Shown here piece after piece: positions 15,420 to 24,100 of a stretch of 64,000 bases of DNA. The stretch is from Pseudomonas subflava (GTDB lineage: Bacteria > Pseudomonadota > Gammaproteobacteria > Pseudomonadales > Pseudomonadaceae), in the NCBI RefSeq assembly GCF_023823685.1, contig NZ_JAMXBF010000001.1:62001-126000 (forward strand), read 5' to 3'. Under the pieces are notes generated by a model. The model made no database searches and was not told where the DNA came from. It saw only the letters and a list, made by a program, of their open reading frames with translations. Each line of letters opens with the position of its first letter. Positions within the stretch are counted from its first letter, which is position 1. The position numbers and the translations under genes were made by a program.

Positions 15420-17519
15420 TCAGCCTGGCAGCGCCGGCAGGCGAATGACGAAGCAGGCGCCCTGGCCGACGGGGCGCGGTTCCACGGCAATGGTGCCGCC
15501 GCAGCTCTCGACGATGCTGCGGCAGATCGGCAAGCCCATGCCCATGCCGTTGCGCTTGGTCGTGAAGAAGCTGTCGAACAGCCGCTGCACATGCTCATCG
15601 GCGATGCCGGGGCCGCTGTCCGTCACCGTCAGCAGCAGCCATTCGGGACTCTCCCTGCGGGTGGAGAGCACGATGCGGCGCTCCTCGCACTCGGTCTGGG
15701 CCATGGCCTGCGTGGCATTGACCAGCAGGTTGACCAGCACCTGCTGCAACAGGGTGCGGTCGCCGTTCAGCTTCGGCAGCCCGGCGCGCAGGTGCAGCTC
15801 CAGCAGCACCCGCTGGCTGCTCAGCTCGTGGCGCAGAAAGGCCACGGCCTCGCGCACCACGGCGTTGAGCGCCAGCGGTTGCGGTTCGGGCGTCTGGTGC
15901 CTGGCCATGCCGCGGATGCGCGCGATGATTTCGGCGGCGCGGCGGGCATCGGCCACCATGTGCTGGGTCAGGTCGCGCACTTCGTCGAGGTCCGGCTGCG
16001 GGCGACCGAGCCAGCGCAGGCCGGCCTCGCCGTAGGTGGCGATGGCAGCCAGGGGTTGGTTGACCTCATGGGCGATGGAAGCGGTCAGCTCGCCGAGCAT
16101 GGAGATGCGTGCGGCGTGCATCAGGTCGCTCTGCATGCGCTCCAGGCTGTTGCGCGACGCCACCAGTTCGCTAATGTCGATGTTGCCCACCACCACCATG
16201 CCGCGGTCACGCATCTCGGGCGGCGCGGTGACGAAGAACAGGACGTCCAGCTCGCGGCCGTCCAGGGTGCGCGTCTTGGTTTCGGCCAGGTAGCCCGGCT
16301 CGCGGCGCCAGGCCGCCTCCAGGCTGTGACGGAAGGCCTCGTCGCGGCCGGGAATCCAGAAGCGCGTCACCGGGCCGAGCATCTCGCTGCGCTCCTTCGC
16401 GCCGTACAGCGCCATGGTGCGCTGGTTGACGTCGATGGCGACGGTGGCGTCCATCGCCCGGCGGACGAACTCGGGATGCTCGTCGATGTGGGCGGCCAGG
16501 TCGCTCACGCCCTGCTCGCGCAGCTCGGCGAACAGGCGATTGGTACCGCTGGAGTCGAGCTGCCAGAACGACACCGCCATCACCTCGAACAGATTGCGGT
16601 AGCGGAACTCGCTCTGCTCCAGCGCGGCGTAGGCCTGATTGCGCGCGGAGAGGTCGATCACCCCGACCATGAGCAGGCCCTTCTCCATGTTCTCCGGCGG
16701 GAAGGAGGCGGTGAACAGCGCATCGAACTCCTCGCCGTCGATGGAGCGCAGGCGGGTCTCCTTGACGTAACTGGGCGCCTTGGTCACCGCGGCGATCACG
16801 CTCTCGGCGAACACCTCGGAGCTAGCATGCGGCCAGAACGGCTCCACCGTGGTCAGCAGCTCGCGCTTGTCGCCGCGGCCGAACAGGCGCACGGTCTGCT
16901 CGTTCACATCCAGCACGCGGGTGGCCAGCATCATCTCGCGCACCAGTTCGGGGTGGTCGGCGAAGTGCTGACGCAGGTTGGTGACGCCGCTCTTGTACAA
17001 CGCCCGGACCATGCCGCCGACGGCGCTGAAGTCCAGCTCCCAGAACGACGCGGCCATGGCCTGGAACAGGTTGCGGTAGCGGTATTCGCTCTCCGCCAGC
17101 GCCTGGTTGGTGGCCCGGCGGGCGGCGATGTCGCGGCCGCTCTCGACGATGCCGAGCGGCGTGCCGTCGGCGGCGCGGTGCAGCGACCAGCGCGCCTCAA
17201 TCAGCAACTCGCGGCCGTCCGCGCTGCGCCGGCCGATCTCGCCGCACCAGCGCCCGTCGTCGTGCGCCTGGCGGTCCAGCTCGGTGATGGGCAGCGCGTG
17301 GCGGCAGCGCAGCAGTTCGTGGGCGGGCTGGCCGAGCGCCTCGGCGGCGCTCCAGCCGTAGAGCGTTTCGCAGGCCTTATTCCAATAGCGGATATGGCCC
17401 TCGAGGTCGCGCAGGAAGATGCTTTCGTCGACCAGGTCGAGCAGCTCCAGGCCCGGCAAGGCGCCGGCCGCCCAACGGTCGTCGAGTGGAGTCAGGGTGC
17501 CGCAGTCTTGCCCTTCCAT
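15420..17519 (-). CDS. multi-PAS sensor histidine kinase
   Basis: A 699-aa kinase without obvious membrane segments. An N-terminal PAS domain (about 25-130, 'ELLDLVDESIFLRDLEGHIRYWNKACETLYGW') is followed by two tandem repeats of about 135 aa, each starting 'YRNLF..MA.SFW.LD' and ending in a PAC-like 'VGVIDLSA/VGNIDISE'. Then come the HisKA H-box 'SIAHEVNQPLAAIATYGEAG' and an ATPase domain with 'DSGPGI', 'LFDSFFTTK' and 'GMGMGLPICRSIVE'. It should phosphorylate a FixJ-type regulator; candidates lie at 22240 and 22970. ATG 17519 directly follows GGGAGGAG. It is probably cytoplasmic, and what the repeats sense is unknown. Confidence 0.9.
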   Translation of the reverse strand: MEGQDCGTLTPLDDRWAAGALPGLELLDLVDESIFLRDLEGHIRYWNKACETLYGWSAAEALGQPAHELLRCRHALPITELDRQAHDDGRWCGEIGRRSADGRELLIEARWSLHRAADGTPLGIVESGRDIAARRATNQALAESEYRYRNLFQAMAASFWELDFSAVGGMVRALYKSGVTNLRQHFADHPELVREMMLATRVLDVNEQTVRLFGRGDKRELLTTVEPFWPHASSEVFAESVIAAVTKAPSYVKETRLRSIDGEEFDALFTASFPPENMEKGLLMVGVIDLSARNQAYAALEQSEFRYRNLFEVMAVSFWQLDSSGTNRLFAELREQGVSDLAAHIDEHPEFVRRAMDATVAIDVNQRTMALYGAKERSEMLGPVTRFWIPGRDEAFRHSLEAAWRREPGYLAETKTRTLDGRELDVLFFVTAPPEMRDRGMVVVGNIDISELVASRNSLERMQSDLMHAARISMLGELTASIAHEVNQPLAAIATYGEAGLRWLGRPQPDLDEVRDLTQHMVADARRAAEIIARIRGMARHQTPEPQPLALNAVVREAVAFLRHELSSQRVLLELHLRAGLPKLNGDRTLLQQVLVNLLVNATQAMAQTECEERRIVLSTRRESPEWLLLTVTDSGPGIADEHVQRLFDSFFTTKRNGMGMGLPICRSIVESCGGTIAVEPRPVGQGACFVIRLPALPG

Positions 17520-17665
17520 TACTCCTCCCACACCGGCGCCAAGGCGCCTGCCGACAGACCGAAAGGCCGAGCATGGCACAGCGCCACGCTTAACCTTCCA
17601 AGGCTAGTCGCAGTCGGCGAAAGTGCGCGTTCGACTTTCGTCCAAGGCGGGTGTGGTGGGAGGGC

Positions 17666-17692
17666 TGCCGGGCACCGCGAGGGTGCCCGGCA
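17666..17692. terminator. strong hairpin between catalase and kinase genes
   Basis: TGCCGGGCACC / GGTGCCCGGCA is an 11-bp perfect stem with a 5-base loop. No T-run follows on the minus strand, so it may be an attenuator or mRNA processing/stability element rather than a full terminator. Confidence 0.5.
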
Positions 17693-17697
17693 TGGCG

Positions 17698-19134
17698 TCA
17701 CTCGAGCAGGCGGGCGACGGCCTCGCGTACGCCGGCGCCGTACGCGGGGTCGGCCTTGCTGCAGTTGCCGATGTGCCGCTCGATCACCTCGAGCGAGGCG
17801 CCGTGGATGGCCCGCGCGGTGTTGTCGAACAGCGTCTGTTGCTGCGCCGGCGACATCAGGCGGAACAGCGCCCCGGGCTGCGAGTAGTAGTCGTCGTCGA
17901 CCCGGTGGTTCCAGTGGTCGGCGGCCCCTTCCAGGCTCAGCGGCGGTTCGGCGTATTCCGGCTGCTCGGCCCATTCGCCGTAGCTGTTGGGTTCGTAGGC
18001 CAGGCGCGAACCCTGGTTGCCGTCGACGCGCATCTGGCCGTCGCGGTGGTAGCTGTGGTACGGGCAACGCGGCGCGTTGACCGGGATCTGCGCGTGGTTC
18101 ACGCCCAGGCGGTAACGCTGCGCGTCGCCGTAGGAGAACAGCCGGCCCTGGAGCATCTTGTCCGGCGAGAAGCCGACGCCCGGCACCACGTGGGCGGGGT
18201 TGAAGGCGGCCTGCTCGACCTCGGCGAAGACGTTGTCCGGGTTGCGGTTGAGCTCCAGCACGCCGACCTCGATCAGCGGGTAGTCTTTGTGCGGCCACAC
18301 CTTGGTCAGGTCGAAGGGGTTGATGCCGTAAGTGCCGGCCTCATGCTCCGGCATCACCTGGACGTAGAAGGTCCAGCGCGGGAAGTTGCCCTTCTCGATG
18401 TTCTCGTAGAGGTCGCGCTGGCTGCTCTCGCGGTCCACGGCCACCACCTGCCCGGCCTCGGCGTCGCTGAGGTTGCGGATGCCTTGCTGGGTCTTCCAGG
18501 TGAACTTCACCCAGTGCCGCTCGTTGGCGGCGTTGATGAAGCTGTAGGTGTGGCTGCCGAAGCCGTGCATGTGGCGGTAGCCGTCGGGCACGCCGCGGTC
18601 GCTCATGACGATGGTGACCTGGTGCAGCGCCTCCGGCAGGTTGGTCCAGAAGTCCCAGTTGTTCTGCGCGCTGCGCATGCCGGTGCGTGGGTCGCGCTTC
18701 ACCGCGTGGTTGAGGTCGGGGAACTTCAATGGGTCGCGCAGGAAGAACACCGGCGTGTTGTTGCCGACCAGGTCCCAGTTGCCCTGTTCGGTGTAGAACT
18801 TGATGGCGAAGCCGCGGATGTCACGCTCGGCGTCCGCCGCACCGCGCTCGCCGGCCACGGTGGAGAAGCGCACGAAGATGTCGGTCTGCTTGCCGATCTG
18901 GGCGAACGGCGCCGCGCGGGTGTAGCGGGTGATGTCGTGGGTGGTGGTGAAGGTGCCGTAGGCGCCGGAGCCCTTGGCGTGCATGCGCCGCTCGGGGATC
19001 ACCTCGCGGTCGAAGTGGGCGAGTTTTTCCAGGAACCACACGTCCTGCAGCAGGGCGGGGCCGCGCGGCCCTGCGCTCTGGATGTTCTGGTTGTCGACGA
19101 CGGGCGCGCCGACGGCATTGGTCAGCTTCTTCAT
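17698..19134 (-). CDS. haem catalase (clade 3 monofunctional)
   Basis: A 478-aa catalase. The catalytic His is in '[18 protein letters not shown]', the Asn in '[18 protein letters not shown]', and the proximal haem Tyr in '[14 protein letters not shown]'. The length and motifs fit small-subunit catalases such as Pseudomonas KatA. The second ATG (19134) is preferred because GAGGAG lies 7 bp upstream, whereas it is too close to the first at 19140. No signal peptide is seen, so it is cytoplasmic. Its position in an operon with hydrolases and a kinase, rather than beside a bacterioferritin gene as for classical katA, suggests it is the cluster's own peroxide scavenger. Confidence 0.93.
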   Translation of the reverse strand: MKKLTNAVGAPVVDNQNIQSAGPRGPALLQDVWFLEKLAHFDREVIPERRMHAKGSGAYGTFTTTHDITRYTRAAPFAQIGKQTDIFVRFSTVAGERGAADAERDIRGFAIKFYTEQGNWDLVGNNTPVFFLRDPLKFPDLNHAVKRDPRTGMRSAQNNWDFWTNLPEALHQVTIVMSDRGVPDGYRHMHGFGSHTYSFINAANERHWVKFTWKTQQGIRNLSDAEAGQVVAVDRESSQRDLYENIEKGNFPRWTFYVQVMPEHEAGTYGINPFDLTKVWPHKDYPLIEVGVLELNRNPDNVFAEVEQAAFNPAHVVPGVGFSPDKMLQGRLFSYGDAQRYRLGVNHAQIPVNAPRCPYHSYHRDGQMRVDGNQGSRLAYEPNSYGEWAEQPEYAEPPLSLEGAADHWNHRVDDDYYSQPGALFRLMSPAQQQTLFDNTARAIHGASLEVIERHIGNCSKADPAYGAGVREAVARLLE

Positions 19135-19215
19135 GATCATGCTCCTCGTTGTTGTAATGGCAGTAATCGTTGCTGGCGGCGGCCGGCCCGGCGAGCCGGG
19201 CCGGCGCGGCGTGTG

Positions 19216-19953
19216 TCAGTCCTTGGCGTTCCAGGTGGCCGGCAGCGACAGGTCGCCGGAGGCCACGTCCCACACGCTGGAGACGCACAGCAGCGGGTCG
19301 TGCAGGTCGGCGTTGACCTGCAGGGCAGCGGTCACGCCGTCGTAGTTGAAGGTCTCGGGAAAACCCACGGCCTTCAGCGGCACGCGGATCTGCGCGGCGT
19401 CGTCCTTCACGCTCAGGTCGTAGCCGGGCGAGTCGATGTAGATCGGCGCGCCGGGCCAGGTCGGCGGCAGCTTGGGCTTGGCGCCCTCGGGAATGTCGCG
19501 CACCTTGAGGCCGGACGGGCCGCAGGTTGCATCCTTGGTCAGCACCACCCAGTGCGAGTGCCAGAGACCGCCGTCGTTGTCCTTCTTGCCGTCGGCGTTC
19601 TCGTCCAGCTGCGGCGTGTCGTCGAAGTCGGGGTGCGATGTCAGGGCCAGGGCGAGGATGCCCGAGCCCGCCTCGAAGCCGACGCTGCCGGCGTCCAGGC
19701 TGGTCGGCCAGACGTAGCTGTACACCTCGGCGCCGGCGAAGCTGCCCTTGGGCGAGGGCATGCGGCTGCCGGCCTTGGCATCGACCAGCTGCTCGAACAC
19801 CAGCATGCCGCCGTCCTTGGACACCCGGGTGTGCACCAGGTCGAAGGCTGCCTCGACCTTGGCGGTCTTCTCGCTGTGGATGCCGCCCGGTTCGTGGGCC
19901 TGCGCCGAGGCGACGAACGCGCCGGCCAGGCCGAGTGCGAGGAGGCGCTTCAT
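19216..19953 (-). CDS. exported protein of unknown function
   Basis: A 245-aa protein with a clear signal peptide ('RLLALGLAGAFVASAQA') and a mature part starting 'HEPGGIHSEKTAKVEAAF'. Conserved-looking stretches include 'GLWHSHWVVLTKD', 'DENADGKKDNDGG' (acidic, calcium-loop-like) and 'LLCVSSVWDVASGDLSLP'. I do not recognise the family. ATG 19953 has GAGGA 7 bp upstream and overlaps the stop of the upstream isochorismatase-fold gene (ATGA), so it is translationally coupled to it and belongs to the catalase operon. Confidence 0.75.
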   Translation of the reverse strand: MKRLLALGLAGAFVASAQAHEPGGIHSEKTAKVEAAFDLVHTRVSKDGGMLVFEQLVDAKAGSRMPSPKGSFAGAEVYSYVWPTSLDAGSVGFEAGSGILALALTSHPDFDDTPQLDENADGKKDNDGGLWHSHWVVLTKDATCGPSGLKVRDIPEGAKPKLPPTWPGAPIYIDSPGYDLSVKDDAAQIRVPLKAVGFPETFNYDGVTAALQVNADLHDPLLCVSSVWDVASGDLSLPATWNAKD

Positions 19954-20513
19954 GCGGCGTTCCTCGTGTGCTGGCCGAGGTACTCGGCGGTGGAGATCAC
20001 CGGCGCATAGCCGAAGCTCAGCGCCGCCATGAAGGCCGCGTGCACGTGGGCCGCCGGCACCTTTACCCCGTCGAACTCCAGGTCGAGGGTGGCGCAGGCG
20101 TCGTGCAGCACCGTGGTGCGGTAGCCGAAGTCCACCGCCGTGCGGGTGATGCCGTCCACGCACATGTGGCTCATGTTGCCGACCACCACCACCTCGTCCA
20201 CGCCGGCGTCGTCGAGCACCTGCTTCAGCTCGGTCTCGCGGAACGAGTTGATGTAGTGCTTCAGTACCACCGGCTCGCCGGGCTGGTTGATCACGCTGGG
20301 GTGGAGCTGCGCGCCTTCGCTGCCGGGGCGGAAGAAGGGCGCGTCCTGGCGGGTGAATTCATGGCGGATGTGCACCACCAGGTCACCACTGGCGCGGAAT
20401 GCCGCGATCACCTGGGCGGCCTTGGCGGCAGCGGCCTCGACCTTGCTCAGCGTCCACAGGCCGCCGGGGAAGTAGTCGTTCTGGATGTCCACCACGATCA
20501 GTGCCTTGCTCAT
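19950..20513 (-). CDS. isochorismatase-fold cysteine hydrolase
   Basis: A 187-aa hydrolase. Catalytic Asp is in 'LIVVDIQNDYF', Lys in 'VVLKHYINSF', and nucleophilic Cys in 'VGNMSHMCVDGITRTA'. The family includes nicotinamidases, isochorismatases and carbamoylases acting on amide or ether bonds; the exact substrate is not evident. AAGGAG is 7 bp ahead of ATG 20513. It lies between the alpha/beta hydrolase (47-bp gap) and the exported protein (4-bp overlap), so it is part of one operon. A second, different isochorismatase-fold protein is encoded at 23463. Confidence 0.88.
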   Translation of the reverse strand: MSKALIVVDIQNDYFPGGLWTLSKVEAAAAKAAQVIAAFRASGDLVVHIRHEFTRQDAPFFRPGSEGAQLHPSVINQPGEPVVLKHYINSFRETELKQVLDDAGVDEVVVVGNMSHMCVDGITRTAVDFGYRTTVLHDACATLDLEFDGVKVPAAHVHAAFMAALSFGYAPVISTAEYLGQHTRNAA

Positions 20514-20561
20514 CTCGTCTCTCCTTTTTCGCAGAGCCCGCCGGGCGGCGGGCAAGTGGGA

Positions 20562-21386
20562 TCAGCTGCGCAGGAAGGCCAGCAGGTCGGCGTTGAGTTG
20601 GTCTTTGTGGGTGTCGGCCAGGCCGTGGGGCGCGCCGGGGTAGACCACCAGCTTGGCGTCGGCGATGAGCTTGGCCGAGGCCAGGCCGGCGGCGCCGATC
20701 GGCACGATCTGGTCGTCGTCGCCATGCAGCACCAGGGTGGGCACGTCGAACTTCTTCAGGTCGTCGCGGAAGTCGGTGGCGGAGAAGGCGGCGATGCAGT
20801 CGTAGGCGCTCTTGTGGCCGGCCATCATGCCCTGCATCCAGAAGGCGTCGATGATGCCCTGGGACGGCTTGGCGCCCGGGCGGTTGTAGCCGTAGAAGGG
20901 GCCGCCGGCGATGTCCTTGTACAGTTGCGATCGGTCGGCGACGGAGCCGGCGCGGATGCCGTCGAACACCTCGATGGGCAGGCCGTCGGGGTTGCTCTCG
21001 GTCTTCAGCATCAGCGGCGGCACGGCCGAGATCAGCCCGGCCTTGGCCACCCGGTCGGTACCGTGGCGGCCGATGTAGCGCGCCACCTCGCCGCCGCCGG
21101 TGGAGAAGCCGAACAGCACCAGGTCGCGCAGGTCGAGAACCTCGATCAGCTCGGCCAGGTCGTCGGCATAGTGGTCCATGTCGTTGCCGTGCCAGGGCTG
21201 GCTGGAGCGGCCATGGCCGCGACGGTCGTGGGCGATCACCCGGTAGCCGTGGTCGGCGAGGAACAGCATCTGCGATTCCCAGCTGTCGCCGTTCAATGGC
21301 CAGCCGTGGCTGAACAGGATGGGCTGACCGCTGCCCCAGTCCTTGTAGTAGATCTCGACGCCGTCGCGGGTAGTGATGGTGGCCAT
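20562..21386 (-). CDS. alpha/beta hydrolase (non-haem chloroperoxidase / arylesterase-like)
   Basis: A 274-aa enzyme. Oxyanion-hole '[11 protein letters not shown]', nucleophile elbow 'FGFSTGGGE' (Ser), acid Asp in '[10 protein letters not shown]' and His in '[10 protein letters not shown]'. This set matches cofactor-free haloperoxidase/arylesterases, which act as esterases and can make peracids from H2O2 and acetate. Occurrence in an operon with a catalase is therefore interesting. RBS AAAAGGAG precedes ATG 21386. Cytoplasmic, no signal peptide. Confidence 0.9.
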   Translation of the reverse strand: MATITTRDGVEIYYKDWGSGQPILFSHGWPLNGDSWESQMLFLADHGYRVIAHDRRGHGRSSQPWHGNDMDHYADDLAELIEVLDLRDLVLFGFSTGGGEVARYIGRHGTDRVAKAGLISAVPPLMLKTESNPDGLPIEVFDGIRAGSVADRSQLYKDIAGGPFYGYNRPGAKPSQGIIDAFWMQGMMAGHKSAYDCIAAFSATDFRDDLKKFDVPTLVLHGDDDQIVPIGAAGLASAKLIADAKLVVYPGAPHGLADTHKDQLNADLLAFLRS

Positions 21387-21414
21387 GCGAAGTGCTCCTT
21401 TTCTGTTTTGGGTA

Positions 21415-21921
21415 CTACTGCGGTTGGGCCAGCCCGGCGTGCCGCGCGCGCAGGCGCAGGCACTGGTAGCCGAAGCCGACCAGGAAGAGGAGCAGCGCGA
21501 CCAGGAGGGCCAGCTTCACCTCGGGGGAATCGGGGCCGTTGCCGATGGGCGCGGACGGCGGCAGGCGCGACAGGGATTCGTTGAGCCCCGGAATCATCAG
21601 CAGCAGGAAGCTGAAGCTCATGCAGGCCGTTTCCAGGTACGGGCGCAGCTGGCCGAGGCGCTGCAGCTGCAGGCTCTGGCGGCCGAGCAGGATGACCGCG
21701 AGGGCCAGCAGGCCGATGGCGTGGCCGCTGTTGAAGCCGCCCGTGCTGGACAGGCCGAAGGCGCTCACCACCGAGCCGAGCATGCCGTACCAGTAGGTCT
21801 CGCCCAGGGCGCCGCGCGGCGGAATGCGGCCGAGGCGGAGAAAGGCGTAGAGGCCGATCAGCACCGGCGCCAGGCTGATGGCGGTGTGGACGATGCCCAG
21901 GGTGGAGAGGGGAGTGGCCAT
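21415..21921 (-). CDS. small integral membrane protein of unknown function
   Basis: A 168-aa protein with about four hydrophobic segments ('[20 protein letters not shown]', '[14 protein letters not shown]', '[13 protein letters not shown]', '[19 protein letters not shown]'). The family is not recognised. It is the first gene of the minus-strand operon facing the FixJ-like regulator gene and lies 28 bp upstream of the alpha/beta hydrolase gene. Confidence 0.7.
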   Translation of the reverse strand: MATPLSTLGIVHTAISLAPVLIGLYAFLRLGRIPPRGALGETYWYGMLGSVVSAFGLSSTGGFNSGHAIGLLALAVILLGRQSLQLQRLGQLRPYLETACMSFSFLLLMIPGLNESLSRLPPSAPIGNGPDSPEVKLALLVALLLFLVGFGYQCLRLRARHAGLAQPQ

Positions 21922-22076
21922 GGTGTCGTACCTCCAGCAGATGGAACCGCATGGGGCGTCGCCGTCTGCCTGGGGCTACTGCACGGTGTGCCGTCCGGGG
22001 TCGCACTGCCGACCCGTGTTGCCGACTATGGGCGGCCGGCGCCGGGGCGACCATTCTACGAAGGGGCGTGCGGCGC

Positions 22077-22090
22077 CATATCTAGGTATG
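22077..22090. promoter_or_regulatory. dyad motif copy 1 in divergent promoter
   Basis: CATATCTAGGTATG is a near-perfect 14-bp dyad (one mismatched pair). Its complement, CATACCTAGATATG, closely matches the copy at 22144-22157. It lies between the divergent arms of the kinase/FixJ cluster. Confidence 0.5.
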
Positions 22091-22143
22091 AGGTCACCAT
22101 CCACAAGCACGGCCCGACCCAGACGCCGCGCGGCGCAGGCGCC

Positions 22144-22157
22144 TATACCTTGGTATG
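22144..22157. promoter_or_regulatory. dyad motif copy 2 in divergent promoter
   Basis: TATACCTTGGTATG contains the dyad ATACC-TT-GGTAT. It is about 67 bp from copy 1 (centre to centre) and about 85 bp before the regulator's start. With copy 1 it gives the consensus YATACCTWGRTATG, a candidate site for the LuxR-type output domain of the adjacent regulator. Confidence 0.5.
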
Positions 22158-22239
22158 GGTGCCCCGCGCGCTGGGTCGGGGTAGGGTGCCGGGCTACGAC
22201 TAGACTGTGGGGCTGGGAATGTCGGGCGAGGAAGGCGTA

Positions 22240-22875
22240 ATGCGGGAAGAGGCGGGACTGGTTCATATCGTCGACGACGACACATCCCTGCGTACGGCAC
22301 TGGACAGTTTGTTCCGCTCGGTCGGCATGAGCACCCGGCAGTACGGCTCGGCCCAGGAATTCCTCGACGCCGAGCACCCCGAGCAGGCCTCTTGCCTGGT
22401 GCTCGACGTGCGCCTGCCCGGGCGCAGCGGTCTGGACTTCCAGGCCCAGCTGCTGGAGCTGAAGAATCCCATCCCGGTGGTGTTCATGACCGGCCACGGC
22501 GACATCTCCATGTCGGTGCGCAGCATGAAGGCTGGCGCCGTCGACTTCCTGACCAAACCGTTCCGCGACCAGGACATGCTCGACGCGGTCGCCGCCGCCC
22601 TCGACAAAGATCGCCTGCGCCGTGCCCAGCAGCGCGACGCCGACGGCGTGCACGAACGCTTCGCCAGCCTCAGCCCGCGCGAGCGTCAGGTGATGGCGCT
22701 GGTCACCACCGGGCGGCTGAACAAGCAGGTGGCCGCGGAGCTGGGCCTGAGCGAAATCACCGTGAAGATCCACCGCGGCCATGCCATGCAGAAGATGCAG
22801 GCGCGCTCCCTCGCGGAGCTGGTGAAGATGGCCGGCGTGCTGCAGCTCGAACGCGACGGCACGTTGCGCACATGA
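22240..22875 (+). CDS. FixJ/NarL-type response regulator
   Basis: A 211-aa protein. The N-terminal receiver starts '[15 protein letters not shown]', with phospho-acceptor Asp in '[16 protein letters not shown]' and switch residues in 'VVFMTGHGD' and 'DFLTKPF'. The C-terminal LuxR helix-turn-helix is '[37 protein letters not shown]'. It should be phosphorylated by the PAS kinase encoded at 15420-17519. Start 22240 is chosen because GAGGAAGG precedes it and translation reaches the receiver at once; ATG 22219 is an alternative. It is the first gene of the plus-strand arm. Confidence 0.92.
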   Translation: MREEAGLVHIVDDDTSLRTALDSLFRSVGMSTRQYGSAQEFLDAEHPEQASCLVLDVRLPGRSGLDFQAQLLELKNPIPVVFMTGHGDISMSVRSMKAGAVDFLTKPFRDQDMLDAVAAALDKDRLRRAQQRDADGVHERFASLSPRERQVMALVTTGRLNKQVAAELGLSEITVKIHRGHAMQKMQARSLAELVKMAGVLQLERDGTLRT

Positions 22876-22969
22876 ACCTCCGTATGATGTTCAAGTCTCT
22901 TTCTTCGCGCCAAGCTGCATTCGACTGACACGCGACCGTCCGCCGCGTAGGCCTGCCGAGGATGAGCCA

Positions 22970-23338
22970 GTGTCCGATTCTCCGCTGATTTCCATCATCG
23001 ACGACGACGAGTCGGTGCGCCTGGCCACCGCCAGCCTGCTGCGCTCGGAGGGCTATCGCACCGAGCTGTTCGCCAGCGCCGAGGATTTCCTGGCCAGCGA
23101 TGCTGCGCGCTTCGCCTGCGTGGTCAGCGACATCCAGATGGCCGGCATGAGCGGCATCGACCTCACCGGCCAGTTGCTGGCCGACGACGCCGACGCGCGC
23201 ATCATCCTGATGACCGCGCGCACCGAGGAAGACCTGCACCAGCGTGCCGGCGCCAGTGGCGCCGTCTGCCTGCTGAACAAGCCCTTCGCCGCCGAGCAGC
23301 TGCTGAACTGCGTGGAGCGCGCGCTGACCCGCGGCTGA
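22970..23338 (+). CDS. stand-alone receiver-domain protein
   Basis: A 122-aa single receiver: 'ISIIDDDESVRLA' (acidic pocket), Asp in 'CVVSDIQMAGMSGIDL', Thr in 'IILMTARTEE', Lys in 'CLLNKPFAAEQLL'. There is no output domain, so it may act as a phosphate sink, a CheY-like effector or an intermediate in a relay between the kinase and the FixJ-like protein. It starts at GTG 22970 with GAGGA 7 bp upstream; an overlapping ATG at 22962 is out of frame. It lies 94 bp after the FixJ-like gene. Confidence 0.9.
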   Translation: MSDSPLISIIDDDESVRLATASLLRSEGYRTELFASAEDFLASDAARFACVVSDIQMAGMSGIDLTGQLLADDADARIILMTARTEEDLHQRAGASGAVCLLNKPFAAEQLLNCVERALTRG

Positions 23339-23462
23339 CCTATACCAATGCATGAGCCGGCTGAACCGCGGTCTGATGGCGTCGGCGGCGGTGTGGCGCG
23401 ACGATCATCCCCGGACCGACCGGAGCCACGAACCATCGCGGCGCGGTCCGAAGGAGAAGATC

Positions 23463-24077
23463 ATGGGCTATTCGAAGCGGGACACCGGGCTGCTGCTGGT
23501 TGATCCCTATAACGACTTCCTCAGCGAGGGCGGCAAGCTCACCGGGTTGGCCAAGCCCGTCGCCGATCGCCTCGGCACCCTGGCCAATCTGCGCGCCGTG
23601 GTCGACGCCGCGCGCCAGGCCGACATCCGCATCTTCTATGTGCCCCATCATCGAGCGCGGCCCGACGATTTCCAGTGCTGGGCGCATGCCAGCCCCTACC
23701 AGTTGGGTGCGGCGAAGGCCCAGGTCTTCGCGGCCGGCAGCTGGGGCGGCGAATGGCACCCGGATTTTCAGCCCCAGGCGCAGGACGTGCTGGTACAGGA
23801 GCACTGGGGCAGCAGCGGCTTCGCCAATACCGACCTGGACCTGCAGCTCAAGCAGCACGGCGTGCGCCGGGTGATCGTCGTTGGCCTGTTGGCCAACACC
23901 TGCATCGAGGCCACCTCGCGCTTCGCCGCCGAGCTGGGCTACCACGTGACTCTGGTGCGCGACGCCACCGCCGCCTTCTCCGAAGAGGCGCTGCATGCCG
24001 CTCATGAGATCAACGGGCCGACCTACGCCCACGCCATCCTCACCACAACCGAAGTGATCGCGGCCCTGGCCGCCTGA
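23463..24077 (+). CDS. isochorismatase-fold cysteine hydrolase (second)
   Basis: A 204-aa hydrolase with Asp in 'LLLVDPYNDF', the Lys position replaced or shifted ('VLVQEHWGSSGF'), and Cys in 'VVGLLANTCIEATSRFA'. It is only distantly like the isochorismatase-fold hydrolase at 19950-20513, so the cluster has two different members rather than a recent duplication. GAAGGAG is ahead of ATG 23463. A weaker TATACC half-dyad lies at 23340-23353 upstream. It forms a probable operon with the aldo/keto reductase 23 bp downstream. Confidence 0.87.
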   Translation: MGYSKRDTGLLLVDPYNDFLSEGGKLTGLAKPVADRLGTLANLRAVVDAARQADIRIFYVPHHRARPDDFQCWAHASPYQLGAAKAQVFAAGSWGGEWHPDFQPQAQDVLVQEHWGSSGFANTDLDLQLKQHGVRRVIVVGLLANTCIEATSRFAAELGYHVTLVRDATAAFSEEALHAAHEINGPTYAHAILTTTEVIAALAA

Positions 24078-24100
24078 GCAAACCTCACGGGAGAATCGCC

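Noticed and set aside
15591-18080. 829-codon open frame on the plus strand across the kinase and catalase genes
   Set aside because: Composition is His/Arg/Ala-rich nonsense antisense to two clear genes.
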